Shown here: piece after piece, positions 53,356 to 60,789 of the stretch
How the letters are laid out: the number at the start of each line of letters is the position of its first letter
Numbering within the stretch: position 1 is the stretch's first letter
Source: Agrobacterium vitis
Lineage (GTDB): Bacteria; Pseudomonadota; Alphaproteobacteria; Rhizobiales; Rhizobiaceae
Length of the DNA stretch: 64,000 nt
Assembly: GCF_013337045.2 (NCBI RefSeq)
Contig: NZ_CP118259.1
Coordinates: 2,232,001 to 2,296,000, forward strand
Reading direction: 5' to 3'
The notes under the pieces: generated by a model
Database searches by the model: none
Told to the model about the DNA's origin: nothing
The model's input: only the letters and a program-made list of their open reading frames with translations
Translations under genes and position numbers: made by a program

Positions 53356-54477
53356 ATGAAAAAAATTTCCATCATTGGCGCAGGCAAGATTGGCGGGGCA
53401 ATTGCCCATCTTCTGGCCGAAACCGGCGATTACCGGGTGACGGTTGCCGACCGCAGCGCCGAGCAATTGGCGAAACTCGACAAGCATCCCGGCATCGCCA
53501 CTGCTTTGGTTGATATTGCCGATAAGGCCGCAATCGATGCCCATCTTCACGGTCAGTTCGCAGTGCTCTCTGCCGCACCGTTTCACCTGACCGGGGCCAT
53601 TGCCGAAAGTGCGGCGCGCAGCGGCTGCCATTACCTCGACCTGACCGAAGACGTGGCGACCACGAAAAAAGTCGAGGCGCTGGCGGAGGGTGCGCGCACC
53701 GCCTTCATCCCGCAATGCGGCCTTGCCCCCGGCTTCATTTCCATCGTAGCCCATGATCTGGCGCAGCGCTTCGAGACGCTGGACAGCGTGCGGATGCGGG
53801 TCGGTGCGCTGCCGCAATATCCTTCCAATGCGCTGAACTATAACCTCACCTGGAGCACGGACGGGTTGATCAACGAATATATCGAGCCTTGCGAAGCCAT
53901 TGTCGAGGGACGGCTGATCAGCGTGCCCGCCATGGAGGAGCGCGAGGAATTTTCGCTCGACGGCGTCACCTACGAGGCCTTCAACACGTCAGGCGGCCTC
54001 GGCACGCTGGCGAAAACCCTGGAAGGCCGGGTACGGACGATGAATTACCGCACCATCCGCTATCCCGGCCATCAGGCAATCATCAAGGCGCTGCTCAACG
54101 ACTTCAACCTGAAGAATCGCCGCGACGTGCTGAAGGACCTGTTTGAAAACGCCCTGCCCGCCACCATGCAGGATGTGGTTGTAATTTTCGTGACCGTCTG
54201 CGGCTGGCGCGAAGGGCGCTACATGCAAGAAACATATGCCAACAAGGTTTATGCCGGGACCGTGGCGGACAAGAAAATGAGCGCCATCCAGATCACCACC
54301 GCCGCTGGCATCTGCGCCGTGCTGGACCTGCTGGCTGAGGGTGCATTGCCGCAATCCGGCTTCGTGCGCCAGGAGGAAATCAGCCTCGACGCCTTTCTCG
54401 CCAATCGCTTCGGCCAGCTCTATCAATCGGCAGCCGGACCGATCACCCAAAAGCGCCCCGAATACGCAGCGGCATAA
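53356..54477 (+). CDS. Saccharopine dehydrogenase-like enzyme
   Basis: 373 aa. The N-terminal Rossmann motif is SIIGAGKIGGAIAHLLAETG, followed by the family segments HYLDLTEDVATTKKV and FIPQCGLAPGFISIVAHDLA. The C-terminal part holds the substrate-binding domain (EAFNTSGGLGTLAKTLEGRV). In related bacteria such enzymes act in lysine breakdown through saccharopine or in spermidine synthesis. The divergent Lrp gene supports amino-acid catabolism. An AAGGGG sequence precedes the ATG. No partner lysine-ketoglutarate reductase is seen nearby. Confidence 0.9.
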   Translation: MKKISIIGAGKIGGAIAHLLAETGDYRVTVADRSAEQLAKLDKHPGIATALVDIADKAAIDAHLHGQFAVLSAAPFHLTGAIAESAARSGCHYLDLTEDVATTKKVEALAEGARTAFIPQCGLAPGFISIVAHDLAQRFETLDSVRMRVGALPQYPSNALNYNLTWSTDGLINEYIEPCEAIVEGRLISVPAMEEREEFSLDGVTYEAFNTSGGLGTLAKTLEGRVRTMNYRTIRYPGHQAIIKALLNDFNLKNRRDVLKDLFENALPATMQDVVVIFVTVCGWREGRYMQETYANKVYAGTVADKKMSAIQITTAAGICAVLDLLAEGALPQSGFVRQEEISLDAFLANRFGQLYQSAAGPITQKRPEYAAA

Positions 54478-54591
54478 GCGAAGACACGACCTCGCCTCAC
54501 CCGGACAATCGTTTCAGGGTGAGGCGCATGGCGTGGGCGGTCGCCTTATGCTACGGCAGGTTTTCCGTTTCCAAGCTGCAAAAACCGCTCC

Positions 54592-55032
54592 ATGCTCCTC
54601 GACATTTTCCCAGCCTCGGCAGCCCTGCCCGTTCGCACTTGCGGCACCTGCACGCTCTGTTGCCGTCTGCCGGATATCGACGCCTTAGCAAAACCGGCCA
54701 ATACCTGGTGCCTCCACTGCACAGCCGAGAAAGGCTGCGCGATCTACCCCGACAGACCGCAGCTCTGCCGAGACTTTCTCTGTCTTTGGATGACAAGCGA
54801 CAGTCTTAGCCCGGAATGGGAACCGGCCACGGCAAAGATGATGGTCTACACTCAAGGCCCGCAAATCACGGTCCTGGTCGACCCGGCCTTTCCGCAGGTG
54901 TGGCGTCACGAACCCTATGCCAGCGCGTTGCACCGCTGGGCAGCCGAAGCGGAAACAGCCGGCGGCTATGTCATCGTTTTTATCGGGGAAGACGTCGTCA
55001 AGATCAACACTGGCAAGGTGCTGGCCGGTTAG
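54592..55032 (+). CDS. YkgJ-family cysteine-cluster protein
   Basis: 146 aa with a dense set of Cys in its first 70 residues: VRTCGTCTLCCRLPDI, TWCLHCTAEKGCAIY and PQLCRDFLCLW. This pattern defines the YkgJ (UPF0153) cysteine-cluster proteins, which probably bind zinc or an iron-sulfur cluster. The C-terminal half is ordinary alpha/beta sequence. A single gene before the T6SS island; role unknown. Confidence 0.85.
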   Translation: MLLDIFPASAALPVRTCGTCTLCCRLPDIDALAKPANTWCLHCTAEKGCAIYPDRPQLCRDFLCLWMTSDSLSPEWEPATAKMMVYTQGPQITVLVDPAFPQVWRHEPYASALHRWAAEAETAGGYVIVFIGEDVVKINTGKVLAG

Positions 55033-55121
55033 GCTTTGCGCAATTCTGCATCGCCCTTTCCATCCACTGATCAACATTCGCAACCGAAAACACAAACATA
55101 CCCGGCAATACAACCAAAACC

Positions 55122-55149
55122 TTGACCTTTTGTAAGACTAGTCTAATTT
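55122..55149 (+). promoter_or_regulatory. Candidate promoter of the VgrG island with embedded palindrome
   Basis: -35 TTGACC (55122-55127), 16-nt spacer, -10-like TAATTT (55144-55149). The palindrome AGACTAGTCT (55135-55144) lies in the spacer and touches the -10, which would suit a repressor. It is ~90 bp upstream of the vgrG ATG. Candidate only. Confidence 0.4.
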
Positions 55150-55237
55150 CGCCATAGGGATGGCGCGTTTGAAATAGTTTTGGCGGGCCATCGATATTGC
55201 ATTTGATATTTTAAGACGCAATCCCGGGGGCCTTACG

Positions 55238-57379
55238 ATGTTCGACGATATATTGACTGCCGATTTCATTCAGGCCAGCCGCGTTTTAAAGGTCTCCTCT
55301 CCGCTGGGTGAGGATCAATTGCTGCCGGAGCGGATGAAGGTGGATGAGGGCGTCAATCGTCTGTTCGAAATCACCCTGCATGTCCGCGCCAAGCGTGAAG
55401 CAGTCAAACCGGAAGAGCTTATTGGCAAGCTGGTCGATATTTCCCTGGAAATCCGCCAGGGCGAACTGGGCGAGGATGGCCTGCGCCGCCCATTCAATGG
55501 CTTGGTGACCGATCTTGAGGAAGGCCCGCCGGTCACACGTGGGTTACGCTCCTACACGCTCACCATCCGTCCGCAGATGTGGCTACTGTCCCGCCGCTCC
55601 GATTGCCGGATCTGGCTGGATATGACATCGATCCAGGTGCTGGAAACGCTGTTTTCCGAACATGGCCTGCCACAGCCGGATATCGGCTTTCTACAGAACA
55701 AGCCACCGGCACAAGGCTATTCTGTCCAATGGCAGGAAAATGACCTCGACTACCTGCTTCGTCGACTGGAAGAAGATGGAATCTTCTATTGGTTTCAACA
55801 TGATAAGGGCATCCATCGCCTGAGAGTAACAGACCACCAGATTGCGTGGTCAAAGGCCTCGGCCAGCGCGGAAGACGATGACACCGTACGCATCGCCCAA
55901 GGCTCTTCCGACCGCAACCACATCACCGAATGGATGCGGCGCTTCAGCTATGTTCCCGGCCAACGGGTCGATGCCGACTGGAATTTTGAAACGCCGAACT
56001 TCATTCCACGCTCACAGACTCCTTCTCTCGTGGAGTTGCCGGGCAATGCCAAGCGCGAGCTTTACAACTACCCCGCCCGCGCCGCAGATTACACCGAAAT
56101 GGAGCGCGTCGGCAAATTGCGCGCTCAGGCGACACAGGCGGATCACGAGCGGATCAAAGGCCAGTCGACCGTGCGTGTGCTGGAACCGGGACGACGCTTC
56201 AACCCCTATGAAGAACCGCACCCGGAACACAAATACGAAGAGCATGTGATAACCCGCATCACCCATTGGGTGGTGGATCGCTCCTATGAGACCACGGAAA
56301 ATCAGCCGGAATATATCAACGAATTCGAGGCCATCCCGTCACGCATCCCCTTAACCCCGCATCGTACCACCAAACGCCCGCGCATCGAAGGCGCGCAGGT
56401 GGCCATTGTCGCAGGCCCCTCGGGGGAAGAAATTCATCCTGACAAATACGGCCGGATCAAAGCCTGGTTCCCCTGGGACAGACGCGCCAAAAAGGACGGC
56501 TCCGACACCTGCTGGATCCGCGTCTCCCAAAGCTGGGCCGGCGGCCTCTGGGGCTCCCAGGTCATCCCCCGCATCGGCATGGAAGTAATGGTCGCCTATA
56601 TCGACGGCGACCCGGACAGACCGCTGGTGACAGGCGTCGTGCCGAATACGAACAACCCGGTGCCTTATGATTTGCCGGCGAATAAGACCAAGAGCGTCTT
56701 TCGGACCAATACGCATAAGGGGAAATCAGCGCAGAAGTTTAATGAGCTGACGTTTGAGGATGAGGCTGGGTTGGAGGAGATATTTGTGCACGCCCAAAAG
56801 GATATGACGGTCAAAGTGCTGAACCATGCGACGGAACGTGTTGATGTCAACAAGATTACATCCGTGGGTGGCGCCCATCTTACAGAAGTTCAGTCTAGCC
56901 AGATGACTCATGTCGGCCAGAACGTGACGCTTAACGTCGGAACAGGAGTTGGCGGCGGTGTGGTACGTGGCGCGCTTGCCGCCAGTACATTCGGCATTCG
57001 TGATGCCGGCTATTTCCTTGCAAAGACAATGTCTTCCATGAGTGGCTTCGGGAATTACACGATTAACGCTTCAGGTGCGATGTCCATAAATGCGCTGGGT
57101 GCAGCAACTCTTACGGTCGGAGCCGCAAATATTGTCTCGGTTGGTGGTATACACACTTTGAATGTAGGTGGTGCGATTTATGAAAGTGCCGCTGGCGCTT
57201 CAAGCGAAGTGGTCGGGTCAGCCAAGATAATCGATGCCCATGAGGAGATACTGTTTCGCTGCGGAAAGTCGGAAGTCCGTCTGCAGCCAGACGGCACTAT
57301 CACACTGAAGGGTACCAATCTCATTATCGAAAAGGAAGACAAGATCAAAATGACGGCCTCCAGAATCGACATAAACTGA
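55238..57379 (+). CDS. vgrG: Type VI secretion system spike protein VgrG
   Basis: 713 aa. Residues ~1-370 form the gp27-like part (LKVSSPLGEDQLLPERMKVD; LRSYTLTIRPQMWLLSRRSD; FYWFQHDKGIHRL). The gp5 OB-fold region follows (DKYGRIKAWFPWDRRAK; CWIRVSQSWAGGLWGSQVIP; VAYIDGDPDRPLVTGVV) and then the beta-prism needle. The last ~150 residues are Gly/Ala-rich repeats (NYTINASGAMSINALGAATL) with a DUF2345-like end, probably the effector-docking needle extension. No other T6SS structural genes are in the window, so this is an orphan vgrG that relies on a system elsewhere. It starts a four-gene island. Confidence 0.95.
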   Translation: MFDDILTADFIQASRVLKVSSPLGEDQLLPERMKVDEGVNRLFEITLHVRAKREAVKPEELIGKLVDISLEIRQGELGEDGLRRPFNGLVTDLEEGPPVTRGLRSYTLTIRPQMWLLSRRSDCRIWLDMTSIQVLETLFSEHGLPQPDIGFLQNKPPAQGYSVQWQENDLDYLLRRLEEDGIFYWFQHDKGIHRLRVTDHQIAWSKASASAEDDDTVRIAQGSSDRNHITEWMRRFSYVPGQRVDADWNFETPNFIPRSQTPSLVELPGNAKRELYNYPARAADYTEMERVGKLRAQATQADHERIKGQSTVRVLEPGRRFNPYEEPHPEHKYEEHVITRITHWVVDRSYETTENQPEYINEFEAIPSRIPLTPHRTTKRPRIEGAQVAIVAGPSGEEIHPDKYGRIKAWFPWDRRAKKDGSDTCWIRVSQSWAGGLWGSQVIPRIGMEVMVAYIDGDPDRPLVTGVVPNTNNPVPYDLPANKTKSVFRTNTHKGKSAQKFNELTFEDEAGLEEIFVHAQKDMTVKVLNHATERVDVNKITSVGGAHLTEVQSSQMTHVGQNVTLNVGTGVGGGVVRGALAASTFGIRDAGYFLAKTMSSMSGFGNYTINASGAMSINALGAATLTVGAANIVSVGGIHTLNVGGAIYESAAGASSEVVGSAKIIDAHEEILFRCGKSEVRLQPDGTITLKGTNLIIEKEDKIKMTASRIDIN

Positions 57380-57380
57380 G

Positions 57381-58001
57381 GTGCGCGCGTTGAAAATTTC
57401 TACGAAACTCAAGATCACGGGATCAATTTTGCTGGCCGTTGCAGCGCTTTATGCTGTTGACCAGAACCAGGCAAAGGAGCCGGAATTGTCGACACGCTTG
57501 ATCATAACAGTAAACCAGCCAATGTTGGAAACAGGCGGTGCAGTGATTGTCGCCGGACGCTCGATGCCTGAAAATCAGTGGCGTCTCCTCAAGGCAGATG
57601 CTGATGGCAGAACGTCACAGGAGAAGGTTTTTCACGCCAGCATTAGCTCACCAGGATCGATCATCGAACTTTTCTACCCTGACACCGGGACATATACGTT
57701 CAAATTCGAAGCAGATCCAAAACACCAGGAACGCTCTCTAGTCACCAAGCTTTTGACCATCGGAAGTGGTCAGTCAACTGACCCCGAAACAAAGGAACAG
57801 ATTTCCTGGGACTCCACCAGCGATATACATGTTGTGGGTGATCAATATGATGAAGGCTGGGCGCGCATATTCCACTCCAGTTTCGGTATTGCTCTAGCAG
57901 ATGGATCTGCTAGCGATGTGACCGTTGAACGCTTCTCGGCCGGAAGAGTCATCTCCTTGTCAGCTCATGCAATCAATAAATTTGTGAGGGACACCAATTG
58001 A
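57381..58001 (+). CDS. Unknown exported/anchored protein in VgrG island (possible immunity or accessory protein)
   Basis: 206 aa from a GTG at 57381, 1 bp after the vgrG stop. Residues ~10-27 (ITGSILLAVAALYAV) form a signal anchor, leaving the rest in the periplasm. The mature part is beta-rich (RLIITVNQPMLETGGAVIVA; IIELFYPDTGTYTFKFEADP; DIHVVGDQYDEGWARIF). No family is recognised. Position between vgrG and the larger unknown gene, and its periplasmic location, suit an immunity protein or effector adaptor; that is inference. The next gene overlaps its stop. Confidence 0.72.
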   Translation: MRALKISTKLKITGSILLAVAALYAVDQNQAKEPELSTRLIITVNQPMLETGGAVIVAGRSMPENQWRLLKADADGRTSQEKVFHASISSPGSIIELFYPDTGTYTFKFEADPKHQERSLVTKLLTIGSGQSTDPETKEQISWDSTSDIHVVGDQYDEGWARIFHSSFGIALADGSASDVTVERFSAGRVISLSAHAINKFVRDTN

Positions 58002-59041
58002 GCTATTTCATTTTATATACACGCTCGTTCCATCCTGACCGCAATTTCGGCTTAGGGGGGCTTGGTTTCCATGGTGATGCACGAGGCTTTTCATCTAGTA
58101 AGAAAGCTACATCTAGAATTTCTCATCAGGTAAGAATCGACCTTAAATCAGCACAATTTATGGATGCCATCGCGCGCTCAGATCGCTCTTCAAATGCAGT
58201 AATCCCAAAGGTATTGGAAGGTCGACCAGAACGTGCAGCGTCAATGATGACCCGCGACGAAATGGCCGATCGTGGTGTGCATATTCCCGAAACTCGCCTT
58301 GAGCAAATGGGGGACAAGTTGCCAGAAATGGCTAATGACTACTCCCAGCCTCGAAAAAAACCACGAAGCAATGTGAGTGGACAGATCACGCCATATCGGG
58401 AAGACGGCGATCAGAGCGTCAACGGACGACTTTCTTACGCGGGGAAAAATTTTGCATTCTACGGGGCGGACACAGATTTTGGCCATTGGGCCTTGGGGGG
58501 CGATATTTCGGATGGCGGCTCGGATACGAACGGCGGCAGCGTTAAGGTATGGGAGCGATGGGGAGGAGCCGTACCTGATCTCGACGTAACACATGAGTTC
58601 AGCCTGCGGATAAACAGGACAGCAAAGACTATTCACATATCATCAGCAATCTCCGGTGATGGATTTCCGAACTGTGAAAGCTTTCTAATCGACTCTGCCG
58701 ACAATGTTCTTTTGCTTGGAACGCATATTCGGATCGGCACCGCAGCAACTCAATTGCCGGGCGGACGCGCCCTGCCAATGACTCGAACTCTGTTATCTGT
58801 GGATTGGATACCTGGCGATCTTTTCGGCGAAAACGTAAAAGTCGAAATCGCCAACGATTACACTGGCAACGGATCGCCACAAGAGATTGCTAGATCAGGA
58901 ACGATGACACGATCCCAGTGGAACGCAGCTCACACAGAGCGAGACGCGAGCGGAGACTGGATCAGAAGCCTTGAGGATCATATTCCATTGCCACGCCAGA
59001 GCCTCAGAGGGTTAGGCGAGCAAATTCGTAGTGCATTCTGA
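57998..59041 (+). CDS. Candidate T6SS effector of unknown family
   Basis: 347 aa from a TTG that overlaps the previous stop (TTGA). No signal peptide, as expected for a VgrG-loaded cargo. Two parts are suggested: residues 1-~120 with GLGFHGDARGFSSSKKATS followed by RISHQVRIDL, and ~130-300 rich in Gly, Asp and aromatic residues (FAFYGADTDFGHWALGGDIS; KVWERWGGAVPDLDV). The C-terminus is helical (SLEDHIPLPRQSLRGLGEQI). I recognise no domain with certainty. DNA is AT-richer than in the flanks. The place between vgrG and PAAR argues for a secreted toxin; activity unknown. Confidence 0.7.
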   Translation: MSYFILYTRSFHPDRNFGLGGLGFHGDARGFSSSKKATSRISHQVRIDLKSAQFMDAIARSDRSSNAVIPKVLEGRPERAASMMTRDEMADRGVHIPETRLEQMGDKLPEMANDYSQPRKKPRSNVSGQITPYREDGDQSVNGRLSYAGKNFAFYGADTDFGHWALGGDISDGGSDTNGGSVKVWERWGGAVPDLDVTHEFSLRINRTAKTIHISSAISGDGFPNCESFLIDSADNVLLLGTHIRIGTAATQLPGGRALPMTRTLLSVDWIPGDLFGENVKVEIANDYTGNGSPQEIARSGTMTRSQWNAAHTERDASGDWIRSLEDHIPLPRQSLRGLGEQIRSAF

Positions 59042-59340
59042 TATTGGGATCGGAGAAACTCACTCCCACAAACCATAAGAAGATGGCATCACTCGTGTCA
59101 CTTTAATCCTTTTCCGCCTGGTTTTACTGGCAGGCGGTAGGCAGAGGGTTTAATCCACAAAAATTTCCTGATGCGAGTTAAATAATTCAATTCAACAAAA
59201 TACTAAACCACTCATAACTCATACGTACCAAAGTAAATTATCGCATAATACATTGATATTAAAAAATAAATAAAATTTAAATTTGGAAAATTGCAATGTG
59301 ATTGACTGACGCTACAGTTATAGAACAGGAGGACGTTCAA
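59042..59340. other. AT-rich spacer inside the VgrG island
   Basis: About 300 bp with a strongly AT-rich stretch at ~59160-59290, unlike the rest of the window. A hairpin CCGCCTG / CAGGCGG (59114-59120 / 59131-59137) may end the upstream transcript. An AGGAGG ribosome site for the PAAR gene lies at the end. No gene seen. Confidence 0.55.
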
Positions 59341-59646
59341 ATGCCCGCCATCACCCGCCTCGGCGATATCGGCTCCGGCCATCCCTGCCATTTCCCGCCG
59401 ACACCCTCCATCGAGGCCAGCGGTAATGTGTTCATCAACGGCCGCGGGGCCGTCCGGGTTGGAGATGCTTATGGGGCGCATGCCTGTTCGTCCTGCCCGG
59501 AGCCAAGCCATGGCCGGGCTTTGGCCGCAGGGTCGCCAACGGTCTTCATCAATGGTCAGCCCGCCGGGCGGATTGGCGATGCGATCGATTGCGGCGGGGC
59601 GGCAGCGGAAGGATCAGGCGACGTGTTTTTGGATGATGGCGCTTGA
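59341..59646 (+). CDS. PAAR-domain protein (T6SS spike tip)
   Basis: 101 aa from the ATG at 59341 with AGGAGG upstream. Typical PAAR layout: MPAITRLGDIGSGHPCHFPP, NVFINGRGAVRVGDAYGAHA, SPTVFINGQPAGRIGDAIDC, with His and Cys residues that fold the tip around a metal ion. It caps VgrG and sharpens the needle. No C-terminal toxin extension, so the effector is probably the separate 347-aa protein. It closes the island. Confidence 0.93.
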   Translation: MPAITRLGDIGSGHPCHFPPTPSIEASGNVFINGRGAVRVGDAYGAHACSSCPEPSHGRALAAGSPTVFINGQPAGRIGDAIDCGGAAAEGSGDVFLDDGA

Positions 59647-59798
59647 GCCGCTTCATAAGCATTCGTTTCTTTAAAGGCCCTCAACAAGCATTGTTTTACC
59701 GTCCGTAATATCCGGTTTTATTGCCTACGGTCACCGGCCTGTCACACCTCATTATTATAGGGCTGAGCATCTTCCATGATTGTTCGGTTCTAAAGTCG

Positions 59799-60569
59799 AT
59801 GGCGAAATTCCAGTCCTATGTGATCTGCACCTCGCCACGCAGCGGCAGCACTTTGTTGTGCAATATGCTGGCAGCAACCGGAGTGGCGGGTAAGCCGAAA
59901 TCCTATTTTCATCACGGACCGATTACCGATTGGCTGTCCTATCTCAATCTGGACATCAACCCCTCTTTACCGGAGAGCAATCTTCTGGCGGCGATCTTTG
60001 AAGCTGCGGTCGAGACGGGCCGCGATGGCACGGATCTCTTTGGCCTGCGGCTGCAACGGCACAGTTTCGATCTGTTTGTCGAGAAGCTTGCTGTTCTGTA
60101 CCCAATGCTGGCCAGCGACCGGCAGCGGATTGAGGCTGCGTTTGGCCCCACGCTGTTCATTCACCTGACACGCCTCGATAAGGTGCAACAGGCCGTCTCC
60201 TATGTGAAAGCCCAACAAACTGGATTATGGCATCGCGCACCTGATGGTACGGAGCTGGAACGGTTGTCTGCGCCACGCGATCCAATTTACGACGCCGCCG
60301 AAATCCGCGCCCGCTATGACGAGTTCAACCGATATGATCGCGCCTGGCAAAGCTGGTTCGAAATGCAAGGCATCCAACCCTTGCCAATCACCTATGAAGC
60401 GCTTTGCGCCGACCCCATTGGCAGCCTGAAGGATGTGCTGGGGCAACTGGGATTGGATGGCGAGGCTGCAAGCAGCGTCGTGCCCGGCACCGCCAAGCTG
60501 GCAGACGGGATCAACCAAAGCTGGGAGACACGGTTTCGCACGGAGCATTTGCACAGTGATCACCTATGA
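59799..60569 (+). CDS. Stf0-type sulfotransferase
   Basis: 256 aa from the ATG at 59799 (a longer frame from 59721 has no conserved N-terminus). The 5'-phosphosulfate-binding loop is ICTSPRSGSTLLCNML, and the family segment PKSYFHHGPITDWL follows. LFIHLTRLDKVQQAVSYVKA matches the 3'-phosphate-binding region, and QSWFEMQGIQPLPITYEAL the later helix. Stf0 enzymes transfer sulfate from PAPS to trehalose or related sugars. No sulfate-activation genes are nearby. It lies between the PAAR gene and trpL. Confidence 0.88.
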   Translation: MAKFQSYVICTSPRSGSTLLCNMLAATGVAGKPKSYFHHGPITDWLSYLNLDINPSLPESNLLAAIFEAAVETGRDGTDLFGLRLQRHSFDLFVEKLAVLYPMLASDRQRIEAAFGPTLFIHLTRLDKVQQAVSYVKAQQTGLWHRAPDGTELERLSAPRDPIYDAAEIRARYDEFNRYDRAWQSWFEMQGIQPLPITYEALCADPIGSLKDVLGQLGLDGEAASSVVPGTAKLADGINQSWETRFRTEHLHSDHL

Positions 60570-60589
60570 TTGGGGGCTGAAAATCACTC

Positions 60590-60618
60590 TTGCGCGGCGT
60601 GGCGGACCGGGTTATGAA
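60590..60618 (+). promoter_or_regulatory. Promoter of trpL-trpE(G)
   Basis: -35 TTGCGC (60590-60595), 17-nt spacer, -10 TATGAA (60613-60618). The trpL ATG follows after 7 nt at 60626, so the first transcribed base should be the A of the ATG. Same spacing as the leu promoter. Confidence 0.75.
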
Positions 60619-60625
60619 TTCCGCC

Positions 60626-60670
60626 ATGAAGATCGTTTTGTCCATGAATGCTTGGTGGTGGGTTCGCTAA
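60626..60670 (+). CDS. trpL: trp leader peptide
   Basis: 14 codons: MKIVLSMNAWWWVR, then TAA. Three consecutive Trp codons (TGG x3) at positions 10-12 are the classical sensor; the Sinorhizobium meliloti leader has the same length and ends similarly with WWWAR. The promoter position predicts a leaderless message. Stalling at the Trp codons when Trp-tRNA is scarce would prevent the terminator at 60709 and allow trpE(G) expression. In S. meliloti the attenuated leader RNA and the peptide are also reported to act in trans; whether this holds here is open. Confidence 0.93.
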   Translation: MKIVLSMNAWWWVR

Positions 60671-60708
60671 CGCGGCCTTGACCAGTCATGTCTAAAGACG
60701 ATTGACCC

Positions 60709-60741
60709 AAAGCCGCCCGGATTTCCTGAGGCGGCTTTTTT
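60709..60741 (+). terminator. Attenuator terminator between trpL and trpE(G)
   Basis: The stem AAAGCCGCC (60709-60717) / GGCGGCTTT (60730-60738) is followed by a T-run. The upstream CGCGGCC, just after the trpL stop, could compete for GCCGCC as the antiterminator. It lies 48 bp before the trpE(G) ATG. Confidence 0.92.
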
Positions 60742-60789
60742 GTGTTCATGGCCCCTCACTGACGGGCTTTACGATGAGGAAGAAGCGCC

